Shown: positions 36,895 to 49,671, numbered from the stretch's first letter. The stretch: 64,000 nucleotides of DNA from Tanypteryx hageni (GCA_028673005.1 CM054113.1:207133504-207197503), one strand, 5' to 3'. Notes: a model not told the origin generated them from the letters alone. Numbers and translations are program-made.

Positions 36895-37285
36895 GTGAGC
36901 AAGGGCGTACTCAGGGGAGCGGGTCCGGACCCCTCCTCCCCCAGTGTAAAGACATTTGTGGAATCCGCGATAACCACGCCACAAACTTGCTGCGTTGCCT
37001 CTTGCTGCGTTGAGTTATGAGAACTAAAAACGTTATAAAAGTTTATATTATTCGAATATGGCTTTTATTTAATCAATTGCGGGAAATTGGTTTTCGGCCT
37101 CAGACCCCCTTCCCTCAGAAGTAAATTTCTGGATACGTGCATGTGTGTGAGAGAGGTGGAATTCTTCATTAATATACAAACAATGATAAATAATTCAGCT
37201 TGGAAAATATTTAAAATATCCATAGAGGGGTGAGTATTATTTGCTGCGGGGAAGCCCCCAGATTTTCCGGTACGCCACTGAATAT
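36895..37285. repeat. GGGCGTACTCA-type repeat fragments
   Basis: AAGGGCGTACTCAGGGGAGC at 36901, CAGACCCCCTTCCCTCAGAA near 37102 and GAAGCCCCCAGATTTTCCGG near 37250 with GTACGCCACTGAAT are GC-rich words set in AT-rich DNA, typical of the ends of interspersed repeats. The first and last face each other (GGGCGTAC and GTACGCC). No TSD found. Confidence 0.35.
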
Positions 37286-37289
37286 AAGG

Positions 37290-38133
37290 TTTCATGAAAC
37301 TTATTAAGTAAGGCTCGACATTGTGAAATACATTTACAATGAATATACAAATAAATAAAAAACTTTGTAAAAGAATTCCACCAAATAGAATAACGTTAAT
37401 TCGCAATGCCGTGGTTTCGCTGCACTGCAGCACACTAATCTGATTTTTGTGAAATAGTTGTTCTACTTAGTATAATTATTTTAAAGAACTGTTACATTTC
37501 TTTGTGCGTTCAATGTTAGTAAATGAATTGGAATATGGCTCCGAAACACAGATAAAATAGTCTACGTACATAATGAAATGCAAACTCGAGACGGTGACGA
37601 AAACAATCACAAAAAGTAAGTATCGGCATCTAAAACATAGCGAAAAAATTAATTCTAACATCCATGATACTCCATATTAAAGTGTCCTTTTCGAACAATC
37701 ATTCACATATACTATATATTTTTACTTCTTGAATTATTAAGTCGAGTTGAAATCGGTATTGCGTGTGCTTGCAGAATCTACAATCGATGAATTACCACCG
37801 ATGAGTATTGTCTCGGTTTTCGCAATCATTTTATGGCTTTTGGAGAATCCGGATTACTCACTTATCTCTTTGGCTTACCATACTTAATGACATTTCTCCA
37901 GTTTCTTATGCCCATAGTTACGGAAGATATTTCGTCAAATAAAATCAAAATAAGTATATGGCGTAGAATTGACAAAATAAAGAGTGGAAAGACTGCAAAA
38001 TGAGGCCGATAAACTACACTAAGCCAGGAATGATTTCAAAAGCCAAAATTACGACCTAGTCACTAGCTGCACTAAACTACTGAACTCCACGGCTCTTCGA
38101 GCATCATTCTGAAAACCTCCTCGTTTCACTTAC
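37290..38133. other. unannotated, possible intron downstream of the 38.1-kb exon
   Basis: AT-rich with no coding signal. It follows a GTAAGT donor on the minus strand, so it may be intronic. Confidence 0.35.
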
Positions 38134-38368
38134 TTCCCGAATCCGCTTCCTCTTCCACTTTTCCGAGACCTTCATCCAGGATCTCGATGCGTGGAGAACT
38201 TGGCGTGGGAATGAATAATGCTCTCGATCCCGAATCCGTGAGTTCTGGCTCCTCCCGCAGTTCATAGTAGCAGCAGCGGTTATTTTTTTCTTTTCCATCT
38301 TTTCTCCGATAATCATGGCAGCAATACATTTGGAATTCCTCAAAAGTCGTGTATTGCGTCACAATTAA
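38134..38368 (-). CDS. candidate internal coding exon, unknown protein
   Basis: Minus strand, 235 bp. The 5' side has a branch-point-like CTAAT, a pyrimidine run TCTTTCTTCCC and the acceptor TTGTAG; the 3' side has a donor GAA|GTAAGT (38133-38128). Read from the first base, the frame stays open to the donor: it begins LIVTQYTTFEEFQMYCCHDY, continues RRKDGKEKNNRCCYYELREE, and ends with an acidic tail, PRIEILDEGLGKVEEEADSG. Composition is varied (two Cys pairs, a Lys/Arg patch, then Pro/Ser and Glu/Asp), unlike the low-complexity ORFs nearby. One base is left over, so the next exon would start in phase 1. No domain recognised; it looks like a cytoplasmic or linker segment. The exon call is inference from splice signals plus composition. 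Confidence 0.45.
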
Positions 38369-39039
38369 CTACAATTCTCGATTGGGAAGAAAGATTAGTT
38401 GCGAAAAACACAAGAAGGGAATCGACGAAGAGATTCCGCTGTTTGATCTCTTGGATGAACGTCTTCGATGATATTGCTTTTTGTCTTGTTTTGGAGCGCA
38501 CAGAGAAAGAAACAAATGACGGCTTATATGGCGCAAGAATTTGTCCATGCTCTCGTCTGAATAGAGGATCCATGTCGAATGACTAAAACTAGCGGAAAAA
38601 GTGACTAGATGCTTTTTCAGACCCACCATCAGGTTATGTAAGAGAAACGCTGATCCAAAAATCAAATTAATCATCCACCCCAAGTAGCAATATCTTCCAC
38701 GAAATCCTGTTAGCAAGTGAAGTCCTTGGAAACAACTCTAGAACCGATAATCAATTTTATAAAACGGCGAAAAAATTGAAAGCGGTTTATGAGGTCTCGG
38801 AATGAGAAATACCCTCAAAACTCTATAGAACAAACAACGGAAACGAGTAGCAATTATTCAGAAAAAAATTGAAAATTAGTGGGATTGGACCTGACACAAT
38901 TTCCGCCATATACTCCTCGTAATCACACCGAAGCTCAGCTCATAAATGCCTAGGGAACCACAGACAAAAAAATCGGAAAAATGACTTCTTTCATTCGCAA
39001 ACTAAACGTTACGCTTAAAAAAACTACACTAGCCGCTCT

Positions 39040-39230
39040 ACCTCTTTTTATGCGAGCCGAAAGCGCGTAGAGGAGCGCGGGCGACATCTGGCACTGCGGT
39101 CGTGCGGCGCGCGTAATTTCTCCGCCGAGGGCAGCCACGCAATAGCGGTGGCGGGCGCTGCAGCCGCCGCCTCCGATCCCCGTTCCACCCTCGAGGCCCA
39201 TGCGAGGATGAGAGGGGGAGTGGAGGGGTG
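39040..39230. promoter_or_regulatory. CpG-rich stretch, possible promoter or 5' exon
   Basis: Locally rich in G+C and CpG (GCGCGGGCGACATCTGGC, GTGCGGCGCGCGTAATTTC, GGCGGGCGCTGCAGCCGCC), in strong contrast to the flanks. It lies about 0.7 kb upstream of the candidate minus-strand exon at 38134-38368. No TATA box or initiator can be chosen with confidence. Confidence 0.3.
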
Positions 39231-39560
39231 TTGGAAAGATGGACGGGGAGAGAAAGGGACACACCCTCAGGCACTTATGAAGCGCCCTTCGTGACCGCCA
39301 CCGGATCTTATACTGACAACGGTAGAAAGAAAAGGGCGTGGATTTGGTGGAACGAGGGGAGAGGAGGGGAGGATTGTGGTGCAGAGCGAGGACGGAGGAT
39401 TAAGAAGGGGAGGCTTAAGAAGGGGAGGCGAGGAGGTCCGTGGAGAGGAAGAGGAGTGCAAGAGAGGGGATCGTAACAGGGTGTTAGTTGAGGAAGGCGG
39501 AAGGGAGTTGGGGGTTGAGGGAGTCCGGAAGATTGGCGACAGGAATGTGGCGACGGAATT
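39231..39560 (+). repeat. polypurine low-complexity block
   Basis: GGGGAGGCTTAAGAAGGGGA repeated twice, with many GAGGGGA words on the plus strand. ORFs over it on both strands are composition artefacts. Confidence 0.75.
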
Positions 39561-41840
39561 TGCGGAAGTGCTCATGACACCCCATTCGAGAAAAGAAGAA
39601 ATAAGAAGAATGCGAAGGTAGTAAACAAGGAGCAAACTACACTCTATTAACCATGTTAAGTCAACCTACGCTTGTTTACGCCTGACGTCTCGCGATTATT
39701 CAATAACAAGAAAACAAAACAAATATGGGGGATGGAACCACCGCGGATCCTCTGTAACTCGATTTTTCCAATACTCGAAGAAGATACTTCTTGGTCTTAC
39801 ACTTAGTGTTCCTATTCGTCGATTTTAACTCCTATAACTCGAATTGTATTGCCTCCCTTGAGTAGTTAAATTTTTGGGTGGTAAGCATTAGAATTCACAA
39901 AATGTACTTAATTATTCGCAGACTTAAGCACTACTAAAGAAAATAATTCATAGAAGTGCATGGACGTCGAAATTTAACTGAACTGTTAACATCGTTCTGA
40001 GCAAGCTTTCACATCGCTGAAAAGCGCCTTTTTGGGGAATATCAATAGGGTTAATATTTAAAGGGCTTCTCCAATGACAAGCAGGGGGGGAGGGGGGGGA
40101 GAGAAAGAAGGAGGCGCGTGACGCGTCTGTTTTAAGTTGCAGAGCGTCACTCAAGAAGCATGCTGTGACTCACACGACGGCACCAAAAGTGGAGACCTTT
40201 AAAGTTCTACGTCGGAGGCGAAAGTTTCATCGCTCGTCATTCCATCATTCGATTATTCCGCGCCGTATTTCCCGACGAAGCGAAGGGGAAATTTCCTCTT
40301 CACAGAAAGATTGCATCGCTTCCATTCCCGTTTCTCTCTCACGTCTGTCAATCCCTTCTTATTTTACCGCGAGCGATAAACCATTTCATTCTCCCTTTCC
40401 ACCGAATTTTCCGTCTCTTCTTAACTCGCCTTTTCTCACCTTCGCTCCTCCTCCTCCTCCGCCATGGTCTTGCTGAATGACTCCCTTTAATCTCCTTTTA
40501 AAGTCTTGAGTTAATATAATACGACCGACGCGATAAGGCAGCGTCCCTTAGATCTATGTCTGTCTTTCTCTTCAACGCGGCGGGTGCGGCGTGGGTGTTA
40601 CAGAAGTGCGCGATGAGTGGTTCGGTGAAGGAATAAAGGGATAAAGGCCGAGATGAACAGAAAGATACGTAGTAGTACGTACTGAGAGGCTTTTAGAGGG
40701 AGTCGGGAAGTGCATAGGGGCTAGGGAGGCCGTGGAGGTCACTCTTAATAATTTTGCATATTCTGCGGCGCGTACACGGTTTGGAACTGGTGTGACTCGA
40801 GCTTCATTTTATATGCATTGTCAGTGAATGAAATTAAGTTTGACATTTAAATGAAAAAGCCATGTTTTGCGACATTTAGAACTGTGCGAATTGCAACAGC
40901 GGAAAAGTAAATATAGTTCTCATTAGCAAATGCAGTATTTAAAAATTGAGAGGTGAGCTGGAGCTGGTTTTCTTCGAAATGTATTGCCGACAAACACGTA
41001 TCTTTGGAAGTAAATTCGACTATTTTCTTCTTTTTTCACAAACACAGCATTACTGTTATGAACTACGCCATTTGCGAAACAAAATGAGAGCAGTTTTATT
41101 TTATCAAATTTGAAGATGCGACCAAATTTACAAACCTCCTTAGGTATATTGATAGAGAAGAGTAGCGGAAAGAAGCAGAATGGAATGAGTAGATAAGGAA
41201 GGAAAATGAAGAGAAGAAAGAACCGACGGAGACGGAAGAAATAAATAGGACGAAGAAAGAGAAAAGATCAAGTATTATTTTTTCCTGAATATGGAGTTCC
41301 ACCACATTAAGGCTGCATCCGTTGACTTTATAGGACAGTTATTCTGGGAAGAAAGAAAGAGGAAGCAGTCGAGAGAAAACGGTTGTAAGGAAAGAAAGTA
41401 GATGGATAATCGTCTATATTCGAGCGATATATTGTTCATAAGATCCACTCTTACATTTAACCCTTGGTCAATTATATTAATAATGAAAATTGTAAAAATA
41501 AACTGCATAAAACACAATGAAAACAATAGAATTGAAAGATATTCTAAGAAAGATTTCAATTTGTGGGTAAAATCTTGGTAAGAACAGGTTAGATCTCACT
41601 AGTAAAACCAACGCAGAATAACATCCACGAGGAAGGAGGGTGTGAAAAATCTGAGAAAACCTAAGATAGTATACGTGTACGTCAATGGAAATCTAAAAAG
41701 GTATACGAGAAATAATAATCAGAGTTCAGAACGAAAAATCGCAGGTACAGCGATGTTGTGTATAGTCGATGGTCAAATGGTAAACATCGGTACAGCACAG
41801 AGGCGAGAAAGCAGCAGAGGGAGGAGTGGAAGAGAGATAA
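39561..41840. other. unannotated 2.3 kb
   Basis: Mixed composition; G-runs at 40083-40100; a pyrimidine-rich patch at 40310-40470. No gene or transposon end seen. Confidence 0.4.
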
Positions 41841-42530
41841 AATAAAAAACAGATTAGAGAAGAGAAAGAGAGAGAAAGGAGATCAGGTTGGAATGATGGG
41901 TTGGGATAGAATTGAAAGGACTTGGAAAAAAAGAGAAGGGATATAGGGAAGAAAGCGAGAGTTGACGAGGAAAAATACCAAAGGGCAGAAGATCAGGGTT
42001 CGGAGAAACAGAAGGAATGGTAATGATGGAATGATAAATGGATGAGAGAAGGGACAGAAGATAAAGAGATGAAAGGTAATGAGGAATAGAAGACATACAA
42101 AGAGAAAAATTATACATTTAAAGAGAGAGAGAGAGAGATAACGGGTGATTAGAAGCGCAAGAAATGAATTCGAGAGATGCGCATACGCATGTGAAGAGAG
42201 ACAGAGGTAACAGGAAAATTTACGAGGAGGTAATGGGAGAAATAGGCTGCGTGTGTGGAGGGAGTGGGGAAAATGCGGATTTGCTGCTAACAGGAGAGAG
42301 AGAGAGAGCGGGACGGAATGACAGAAGGGACGTTGAGAGGAGATTAGCAGGGAAGGGACGAAGGGTTGATTGGATGGGTTTTCACGAGGAATAAAGAGAG
42401 AGTAAGGAATATGAGGAAAGGGATTTGTGGACGGCCGCCGAGTTGAGCCTAGAACCCTCTCTCTCTCTATCTATCTGCCTCACTTTCTCTCTCTCCCTTT
42501 CTCACACGTAACCTCTCTCTCTCTCTCTCT
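41841..42530 (+). repeat. GA-rich block followed by (CT)n microsatellite
   Basis: Plus-strand purine bias with GAGAGAGAGA runs at 41855-41880, 42122-42140 and 42295-42308, then a switch to CTCTCTCT at 42458-42528. The opposed GA and CT tracts could pair as an imperfect hairpin. Confidence 0.75.
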
Positions 42531-43189
42531 TCGAACGAAGAGCTGAAGCAACTCAATGGTCATGCCACAACAAATGAACGGAGCTTACACGCGTATCTCT
42601 CGAAAAAGAGTATTGGAAAGATCGAGGGTAAAAACGGAAAAAAAAGAAGTCGCAAAATGCGAGTGTCAGAGAGAGCGGAGGGAAGAAAGCCTGACGGGCA
42701 AAGGCAATGGCGGAAAATTGGAAGGGGTGTGATAGTTATATCTACGACGGTGGTTTGATAATATCATTGATGGGTAAGTTTGAAGATGAGCAGAAAGAAT
42801 TTTAATTAAAGGAAGCGTACTTGATGTGTATAGGTATGTGCCATAGATATTTTGATAGGTCGATTGAAAGGTAAAATTCTAGAATAGATTGTTTTATTTT
42901 TATTTTCTATGAATGAAAGTTTTAAGCAGAGTTCAATCTCTGAAACTTTTGATATTCCTGGAGCAGTTATGTATTTTTTCGTTGAATAACACATACATGC
43001 CTTTTGCAATGCAATCCAATTTGACATAAATTCCACAAAATCATAACGCAATGTGGATAGATGAAACTATTTATGGTAAAATTTTCTTCCAAATAAATAA
43101 ATATTTATTCACTCTATGTGAAACAAACATTACTATCTATTAATGACCGATATTATAGAAAACCAATTTCCAATACATAAATCATTCCA
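42531..43189. other. unannotated
   Basis: AT-rich leading into the LINE; nothing recognised. Confidence 0.4.
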
Positions 43190-44440
43190 TTAAGGGATGC
43201 GTTAGGAAAATAATATCAGCAATAGTCAGCTATCAACATGGCTTCAGAAAAGATAGATCCTGTGACACCCAACTCGGTCTGTTTGTGAATGATGTTTTAT
43301 CATGCGGCGAAAATAATAAGCAGGTAGATGCAGTGTTCCTTGATTTTAGAACAGCTTTTGACAAGGTTCCCCACCGTAAGATGTTATTAAAGTTGGGAAA
43401 TCTTGGCGTTAATGTTAAAGTCATTAACTGGGTTCGCGCTTTCCTTTGGAATAGAAAACAAAAAGTAGTCATCGATGGTAAGTCCTCGAGTGTGGCAGAT
43501 GTAGTCTCCGGAGTGCCGCAGGGTAGTGTGATCGGACCTATGCTTTTCTTGCTTTATATAAACGACATCAGCTCAGTTGTGAAAAGTAATATCAGGCTTT
43601 TTGCGGATGACACCGTAGTCTATAGAGAAATTAGTGGTCCTAGCGACCATCGTCAGCTTCAGGATGATCTGGATGCGTTATCTGTTTGGTATAAGGAATG
43701 GTAGCTAGAAATCAATCAGAAAAAGAGTAACGTTCTAAACTTTTGGAAATCTAGATGCCCATCGTCCGTGTTTACCTAATCGATAGATGGTGAGAGCATT
43801 CCTGTTTCGGAATCCGTGAAATACCTCGGGGTAACCTTGAATCGTGACCTGTCTTGGGACACCCACATAAGACGAGTGATAGGTGCGGCAAATAAGAAGT
43901 TGGCTTTTGTGCGTAGGATAGTCAGGAAAAGCACGGAAAAAGTGAGAGAATCCTGTTATTTATCGTTGGTTAGACCTCAAATGGAATACGCAGCAGCGGT
44001 TTGGGATCCATATCAGAGGGGACTCATAAAGGATTTAGAAAAAATACAGCGGCGAGCAGCTAGATTCGTGAAAAAGAATTACGATAAAAAACAGAGCGTT
44101 ACGTTACTCATTGATGAGTTGAGTTGGCCATCGTTGAAAGATCGTAGATTACAGGCGAGACTTAATCTTCTAGATAAATATAGGTCGGAGATATTCGTAA
44201 ATGAAATGAAGGATATTATTCGACAACCAACGTATATCGGACGGAGGGATAATGAGGACAAGATTCGCGAAATAGATAGTAGGACGGAGAGGTATAAGGA
44301 GTCCTTTTTCCCTAGGACAATACGTGACCACAATAGATAACTGTGAATAGTAATTAGTTAGGAACTTGGTGCGCGGCACCCCCTGCCATCCACCGTCAAG
44401 GTGACTCGCAGGGTAATATGTAGATGTAGATGAATAGAAA
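43190..44440 (+). mobile_element. 5'-truncated LINE (CR1/Jockey group)
   Basis: Reverse transcriptase frame, then a short 3' UTR with GTGCGCGGCACCCCCTGCC and GACTCGCAGGG (a small hairpin-like GC-rich segment), ending in ATGTAGATGTAGATGA. Tails made of a short repeated word are usual for LINEs of this group. The 5' end is cut about 43190, losing the endonuclease and the N-terminal part of the RT. No TSD could be seen with confidence. Confidence 0.8.
43195..44340 (+). pseudogene. LINE reverse transcriptase, two in-frame stops
   Basis: The enzyme copies LINE RNA at a nicked target. One frame runs through: YQHGFRKDRSCDTQLGLFVN near 43230, then VFLDFRTAFDKVPHRKML (first catalytic Asp), VSGVPQGSVIGPMLFLLYIN and RLFADDTVVYREI (the Asp pair of the FADD motif, about 43600). 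After that come KYLGVTLNRDLSWDTHI and a C-terminal region with RRAARFVKKNYD, ending at TAA 44338-44340. It is interrupted by TAG at 43702-43704 (after KEW) and TAA near 43777, with no frameshift. Catalytic residues are kept, so decay is recent to moderate. Clade assignment (CR1/Jockey group) is from motif style only. Confidence 0.85.
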
Positions 44441-45161
44441 ATGTAAATTATAAGATCATATTCTCATTCTAGGAGCAAACTTCGAAGCACCAATAGTAGA
44501 GCAAACAACACTAGATACGACGTGCTTGTGTTCCGCGTCACGTAATCACGTTAGACAGTGAGCTACAGGGCTTCTCTTTTCACAATATGGAAATGCCTCT
44601 CAGATGAAGCATTTAGAATTACAAACGAGGTACAACGAGTCAGCCGTGACTTTCACTGCAGGCAAACAGTAATGCACTAAATTAAGGATGACTTTCAAAT
44701 GAATGCATTCAAAACGTTGAGGAAAAAATCAGATCACCAATATTTTGGATAGGCACGGAACCATATCTCTGAAGATAAAATTATTTGTCACACTCTTAAA
44801 AAAATGACATGCGATAAACACATAATATCTACATTAAGCAAAATAATAAGTTGAAGTGAGGATTAATACGTGCCCTGTATTCCGGTCAAAGTTAAATCCT
44901 GTATGCCATCCAAAGTTCACGCATAATGCGTTTTATTACATAAATGAACTTTACAAGAACACTAAGCCCATAGGCTCTTCGCTCTCCTTGGGCATTTTAA
45001 CCTGAGGGTGTTTGAAGCTAACTTGTAAGAACTAACTAATGTCCGGGGACATTTGAGGCTTAACTAGTAAAAACTAACTTTACAGATTCAGTAGTTATTT
45101 TTCCGTAGTTCTTAGTACATATTACCTACGAGAGACTGGAATTTTGCCACAGATGGGCCAC

Positions 45162-45162
<1 letters not shown>
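44441..45162. other. unannotated
   Basis: No gene. A weak internal repetition at 45015-45085 (GAAGCTAACTTGTAAGAACT and a similar TTAACTAGTAAAAACTAAC). Confidence 0.4.

Positions 45163-45242
<80 letters not shown>
45163..45242. repeat. (TA)35 microsatellite with (CA)n end
   Basis: Uninterrupted TA dinucleotides from 45163 to 45232, then CACACACA. The ORFs made of Tyr/Ile repeats across it are artefacts. The perfect purity implies recent expansion or slippage. Confidence 0.97.
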
Positions 45243-45439
45243 GATTCCCATTGCTCCAAAAGTGTTTCCCATAACACACACCCTCAACCTTCCAATCATC
45301 CACTCTATTCACCATCCCTGCTCTCCGACGAAACACTCTTCGCGCGCCATTCCCTAGTGTGCAATTCCCGCGCAATACCGAGGCCTACGAGTAGTTTAAA
45401 AATAAAAGACTGGCTGACCGCCCTCCTCGCCACCATGAG

Positions 45440-45670
45440 GACAGGGAGCCCACGGGGAAAGGGAGAAAGAGAGAAAGAGCGCATGCTGGGAACGCCAGAC
45501 GAGATTAACCGAGTAAGGGATCGAATTTAAGGGGTGGGGACGAAGGGGAGAAAAGTCAGGATGAGCAGAGGAATGCGAGGGAGGGAGAAGATGAGGAAGG
45601 AAGAGAACGAAAAAAGGGGGAAGAGAGAGGAGGAAAATTTAGACGGGAAGAGTGTGGAATGGCAGGAAAG
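45440..45670 (+). repeat. GA-rich low-complexity block
   Basis: Plus-strand GGGAAAGGGAGAAAGAGAGA and similar words to about 45650. Short overlapping ORFs have no domain. Confidence 0.65.
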
Positions 45671-47519
45671 CATTGATCGATTGATTGAAAAGGTTACGCC
45701 GGGGCTTCTCTGCTACATAACCTCGTGTGCCGTTCTGGTTTAAGTAAAAATTAATTGGAATTAACGCTGGAAAAGGAAAATGTAAATAAAGTACGCTGAA
45801 ATATGAAAGCCTCGGGAAAAGATCTACTTGTCTGAGAGTATATGAAGAGAAAAACAGATCAATTGACTCAAGAGCGAGCTATAAACAAACGAATAAAAAC
45901 GCTACAATTATTTATACGATTAAACTTGGCCAATTTGTTGCTATGACAACCCCGATTTAGTGAAAATTACACCCGGTCGCTCTTGCTCAGATGGAAAGGC
46001 ATTCATCGAAGGGTCCATAACTAAATACTAAATCAGCGATGCTACACCATATAACAATTTTTCTGTTAGTGAATTATGCTCAAGATTTTACTTATTATTA
46101 AGTTTGCCTCGCAAATATTTAGATTTGATAATGCCAATTTTTACTTTTTGTGCATAAGCTGAATAGTGCCTCACACAAACTGAACGACATGGATTTGTTG
46201 GTCCCTTGAATGACTTTATGGCATAGTTCTAAGGAGAGTATAATTTGAAACAATAATTCTTACATATTATTACTATATTATATCATTATTTTTATATTTT
46301 AAACGGTAAAGATCTGGGAGGAATAAGAGAAAGAGGAAGCCGAAAGGAGAAACGATAACGCTTAGAGTAAGAGTTATAAAGACATTGTGAGAGTAAATAA
46401 CTCGAAAATATAAGCGATGGAAATTCCTGCCAAGTTTTACGAGAATTACGACTTTAACCTATGGCAATTTTTTTATTTCATATTTTCTCATCAAATTGTT
46501 CAAGTGATAAAATCGCAATGAGTTAAGAATCATATAGAATCAGGAAAAGATTGAAAATAACCAAAATGATTTCTTGAACGTGAGATAAACAGTAACAACA
46601 TATAAAAGAGAAGAAATGGATAGTTTTAAGCATTAATGAATAAGCGACGGTCATTTTTAGTCAAGGAGGATAATGAGAGTTAAATAAATGTAGCAAGTGC
46701 ATATAAATGACGCGTGAGAACATTTGATACGTAAAATGTTAAAAATTACAAAAAGGAAAATAAGTATACAGAGATAAAATAAGGGTAGGAAGAGTGAAAC
46801 GGCAACAGCGAGACAAAAATATATGAAAATGAGAGGAAAGAGAAGAAAAAGAAGAGAAACTAAAGAATAAATTAGGGAATTAGAGAGGAAAGAGAAAATC
46901 AAGGCAAGCGAGAGTTATTGAGAGAAGGTTAAAAATTCGCATAAAATGATTCCTAGCGATACAGTATTTGAAAATTTGATATTTACTGTAAAAAATGAGA
47001 AGATAAACAATTCTGTCCAATACCAATACGGCGGGCTATCAACGTTCGTGGAGATAACGGTCTTGAAAATCACCGCGAATGTTACAATTCCACTGCTTAT
47101 TTATTGAGAGCAAAAACTCACGCATGGCACCGCATGATAAATCCGCGAATAGTCAAGTTATATATAAAAATTTATTTTTCGAGCATGAAAATAGAAAACA
47201 ATGTTTTTTTTGCCTGCGCGCTTGCGCAAATCGAGGCAAAAACGTTAAAATGTAAATAACCAGACCAGGGAAAGCGGAGAAAAACAAGTGGAAACAGGAG
47301 ACGGGAGAGAGACAGGAGTTATAGAAATCTTTGAGACGATCGGAGCCGAGAAAGAGGAAGTAGGGAATGGCAGGAGCAAATAGGGAGCGAAGGTGGCAGC
47401 GAGCAAATTTAGAAGCATAGGGAACGACGGAAGAATATATGCAGAGGGGTCGTAAGAAGCCGTACCGAGAGCTAAGTAGGAGACGCGTAATAGGTTCTTC
47501 ACGCAGAGAAGAGCAAGTT
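45671..47519. other. unannotated 1.8 kb
   Basis: AT-rich with purine-biased patches on the plus strand (46780-46900). No gene seen. Confidence 0.4.
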
Positions 47520-48665
47520 AGCAAGAAAGGAAAGCGTATTCAGGGGGAGAAAGGAAGAAAGTAGAGGGGGTTGGTAGGGGAATGAAGTGAGGAGGGATTG
47601 GAAAAATAAAAACGAGCAAGAGTAGGAGGAAAAGGAAAATAAAGGGAAGGAGGAAAAGATTTAGACGGAAATGGAGAGAAAGACTGAAGGAAACGTAGAT
47701 AAAGAGATGGTAAAGGGAGTAGAGGGGGAGAAAGAGAGGGAGACGGGAGGGAGGAAGAGGTTGTAGGGTGAAGGAGGGGAAGGAGAGAGAGAGATAAAGG
47801 AGGTAGAGATGGAAGGAAATTGAGAGGAAAGAATCGATGGAAGGGGAGAGGTAAAGAAAACGAGAGCTAGAGAGAAAGAGGGAAAGAGAAAAGGTGAAAG
47901 AGAAAAGGGGAAATAGAAAAGGGGAAATAGAAACGGGGAAATAGAAAAGGGGAAATAGAAAAGGAGATATAGAAAAGGGGAAATAAAAAAGGGGATATAG
48001 AAAATGGGAAAGAGAAAGGGGAAAAGAGAAAGGGGGGAAAGAGAAAAGGGGAAAGAGAAAAGGGGAAAGAGAAAAGGAGAGAGGAAGAAGAAAGAGGGAG
48101 AGAAAAGGGGAAGAAAGAGGCAGGGGGAGAGAGGCAGGGGAAGAGAAGCAGGGGGAGAGAGGCAGCGAGAGTGGCAAGGGGAGAAAGGTAGGGGAGAGGG
48201 GCAGGGGGAGAGAGGCAGGGGGAGAGAGGCAGGGGAGAGAGGCAGGGGAGAGAGGCAGGGGAGAGAGGCAGGGGAGAGGCAGGGTGAGAGAGGGAAGAAA
48301 GAGCGCGGGAAAGAGGAAGAAAGAAAGCGGGAAAGAGGAAGAAAGAAAGCGGGAAAGAGGAAGAAAGAGGGCGGGAAAGAGGAATAAAGAGGGCGGGAAA
48401 GAGGAAGAAAGGGGAGACAATTAGAGAGAGGGAAAGACAGAAAGAAGAAATGGAGGGATATGGAGGAAGCAGAAGAGAGAGGGAGAAGAAAGAGGGAGGT
48501 GAGATGGAGGAACGGGGATGAGAGAGGGAGATGGAATGGGGGAGAGAGAGAATCCGAGAGAGTAAGAAAAGGAGATGAGATGAGAGGGAGAAATAAGGAG
48601 GTAAGGGGTGAGGAACAATGAGGAGAGAAGGATGGGAAGTTTATGGAAAGGGGATAGAGGACTTG
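47520..48665 (+). repeat. 1.1-kb polypurine block with short tandem repeats
   Basis: Almost purely A and G on the plus strand. At 47890-48070 the unit GGGGAAATAGAAAA (14 bp, with GGGGAAAGAGAAAA variants) recurs. At 48110-48285 units of AGAGGCAGGGGG/AGAGGCAGGGGAG recur, and at 48298-48400 GCGGGAAAGAGGAAGAAA. The 300-codon minus-strand ORF and the 127-codon plus-strand ORF are artefacts of this composition. Confidence 0.9.
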
Positions 48666-49671
48666 AACAGCTATGGAAATTTGGAGGGAATTTGTAACAT
48701 GAATAGGGAAGGTTGACAGGTAATAAGGGAAGTTTAGGGAGATAGTAGAGGTGAACTATATATTTGAAGAGCTTGGAAGAGGAGGGAGAAAAATGAGAAT
48801 TGAATAGAGGTGAGATAGATACGGAACTAGGGAAGTAATCGGGAGGAAGTGACGGAGTAGGGAGAGGAAGGATAATTATTTGGCGAGAGAGAGAGAGAGA
48901 GAAAAGAATGGACAGTGCGGGCCGTATTGTAAAACCAGAGTCCGGTTTTCACGATGGAAAGAGGCAAATTTGACCAGGAGGGAATATTTGAGCCTGTACT
49001 CAATATTTATCCTGTGCTCGCTTGAAATAAAAAGTATTCCTGATAAATCCCCTAAGATAAATTAGCATAGTTCGTTGGTTGACTACTGTTGAATCGCATA
49101 AGAATAGGTAAGAAAAAAGGCGACGGTTAAACAGCAATTATTCACGGTGATAAAACAGGTGCAGCGTTAAAATTTATTATCCTATAAAATGAAAGGCGGA
49201 TCTTTTAGTATGTCACATATTTCACTTACTATGCCATAAAATTTTAATTTGCTTATTTATATTATTAATACAGTTTCTCGTAAAATATCGTATATCACGA
49301 AGATAACAATTTTAGATATTTGTTCTTCTCAGACTAATATGCTTCGCGCGACAGTGAAGTTTAGGGAGTAAAAAATTGGATGCTTACATATTACAATATT
49401 TTTTATGAAATAAATTACAGTATATTCCTTGCTATAACATTAATGGACAACGTCATATATGTGCATCATAGACAAGAAACTACATCTTGTTTCAAATGAA
49501 AGGGTGACTGAAACACGTAAAATGACTGACAATTTTTTTAAATTTTTACTGGTGAAAATAACACCAATTCTGACTTTTATAATTCGCTATTTTTCGCAAT
49601 ATTTTAATCAAATCTTTGGTAACATATTATTTGCAAAGGTTAAATTCTCGTTCACAAATTTATCTCGGCAG
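48666..49671. other. unannotated
   Basis: Purine-biased up to about 48900, then AT-rich. No gene seen before the candidate exon at 49672. Confidence 0.4.

Noticed and set aside
38369..38716. 115-codon minus-strand ORF upstream of the candidate exon, with a hydrophobic then Ser/Arg-rich sequence
   Set aside because: It overlaps another open frame, lacks an acceptor/donor pair that joins the exon in phase, and more likely is intron.
43233..43472. 79-codon minus-strand ORF
   Set aside because: Antisense shadow of the LINE reverse transcriptase.
45144..45530. 128-codon ORF beginning with Tyr/Ile repeats
   Set aside because: The start is the (TA)n microsatellite read in frame; the rest has no domain or splice support.
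47518..48420. 300-codon minus-strand ORF
   Set aside because: Pure pyrimidine-strand artefact of the polypurine tract (repeated LPLSLSP-type words).
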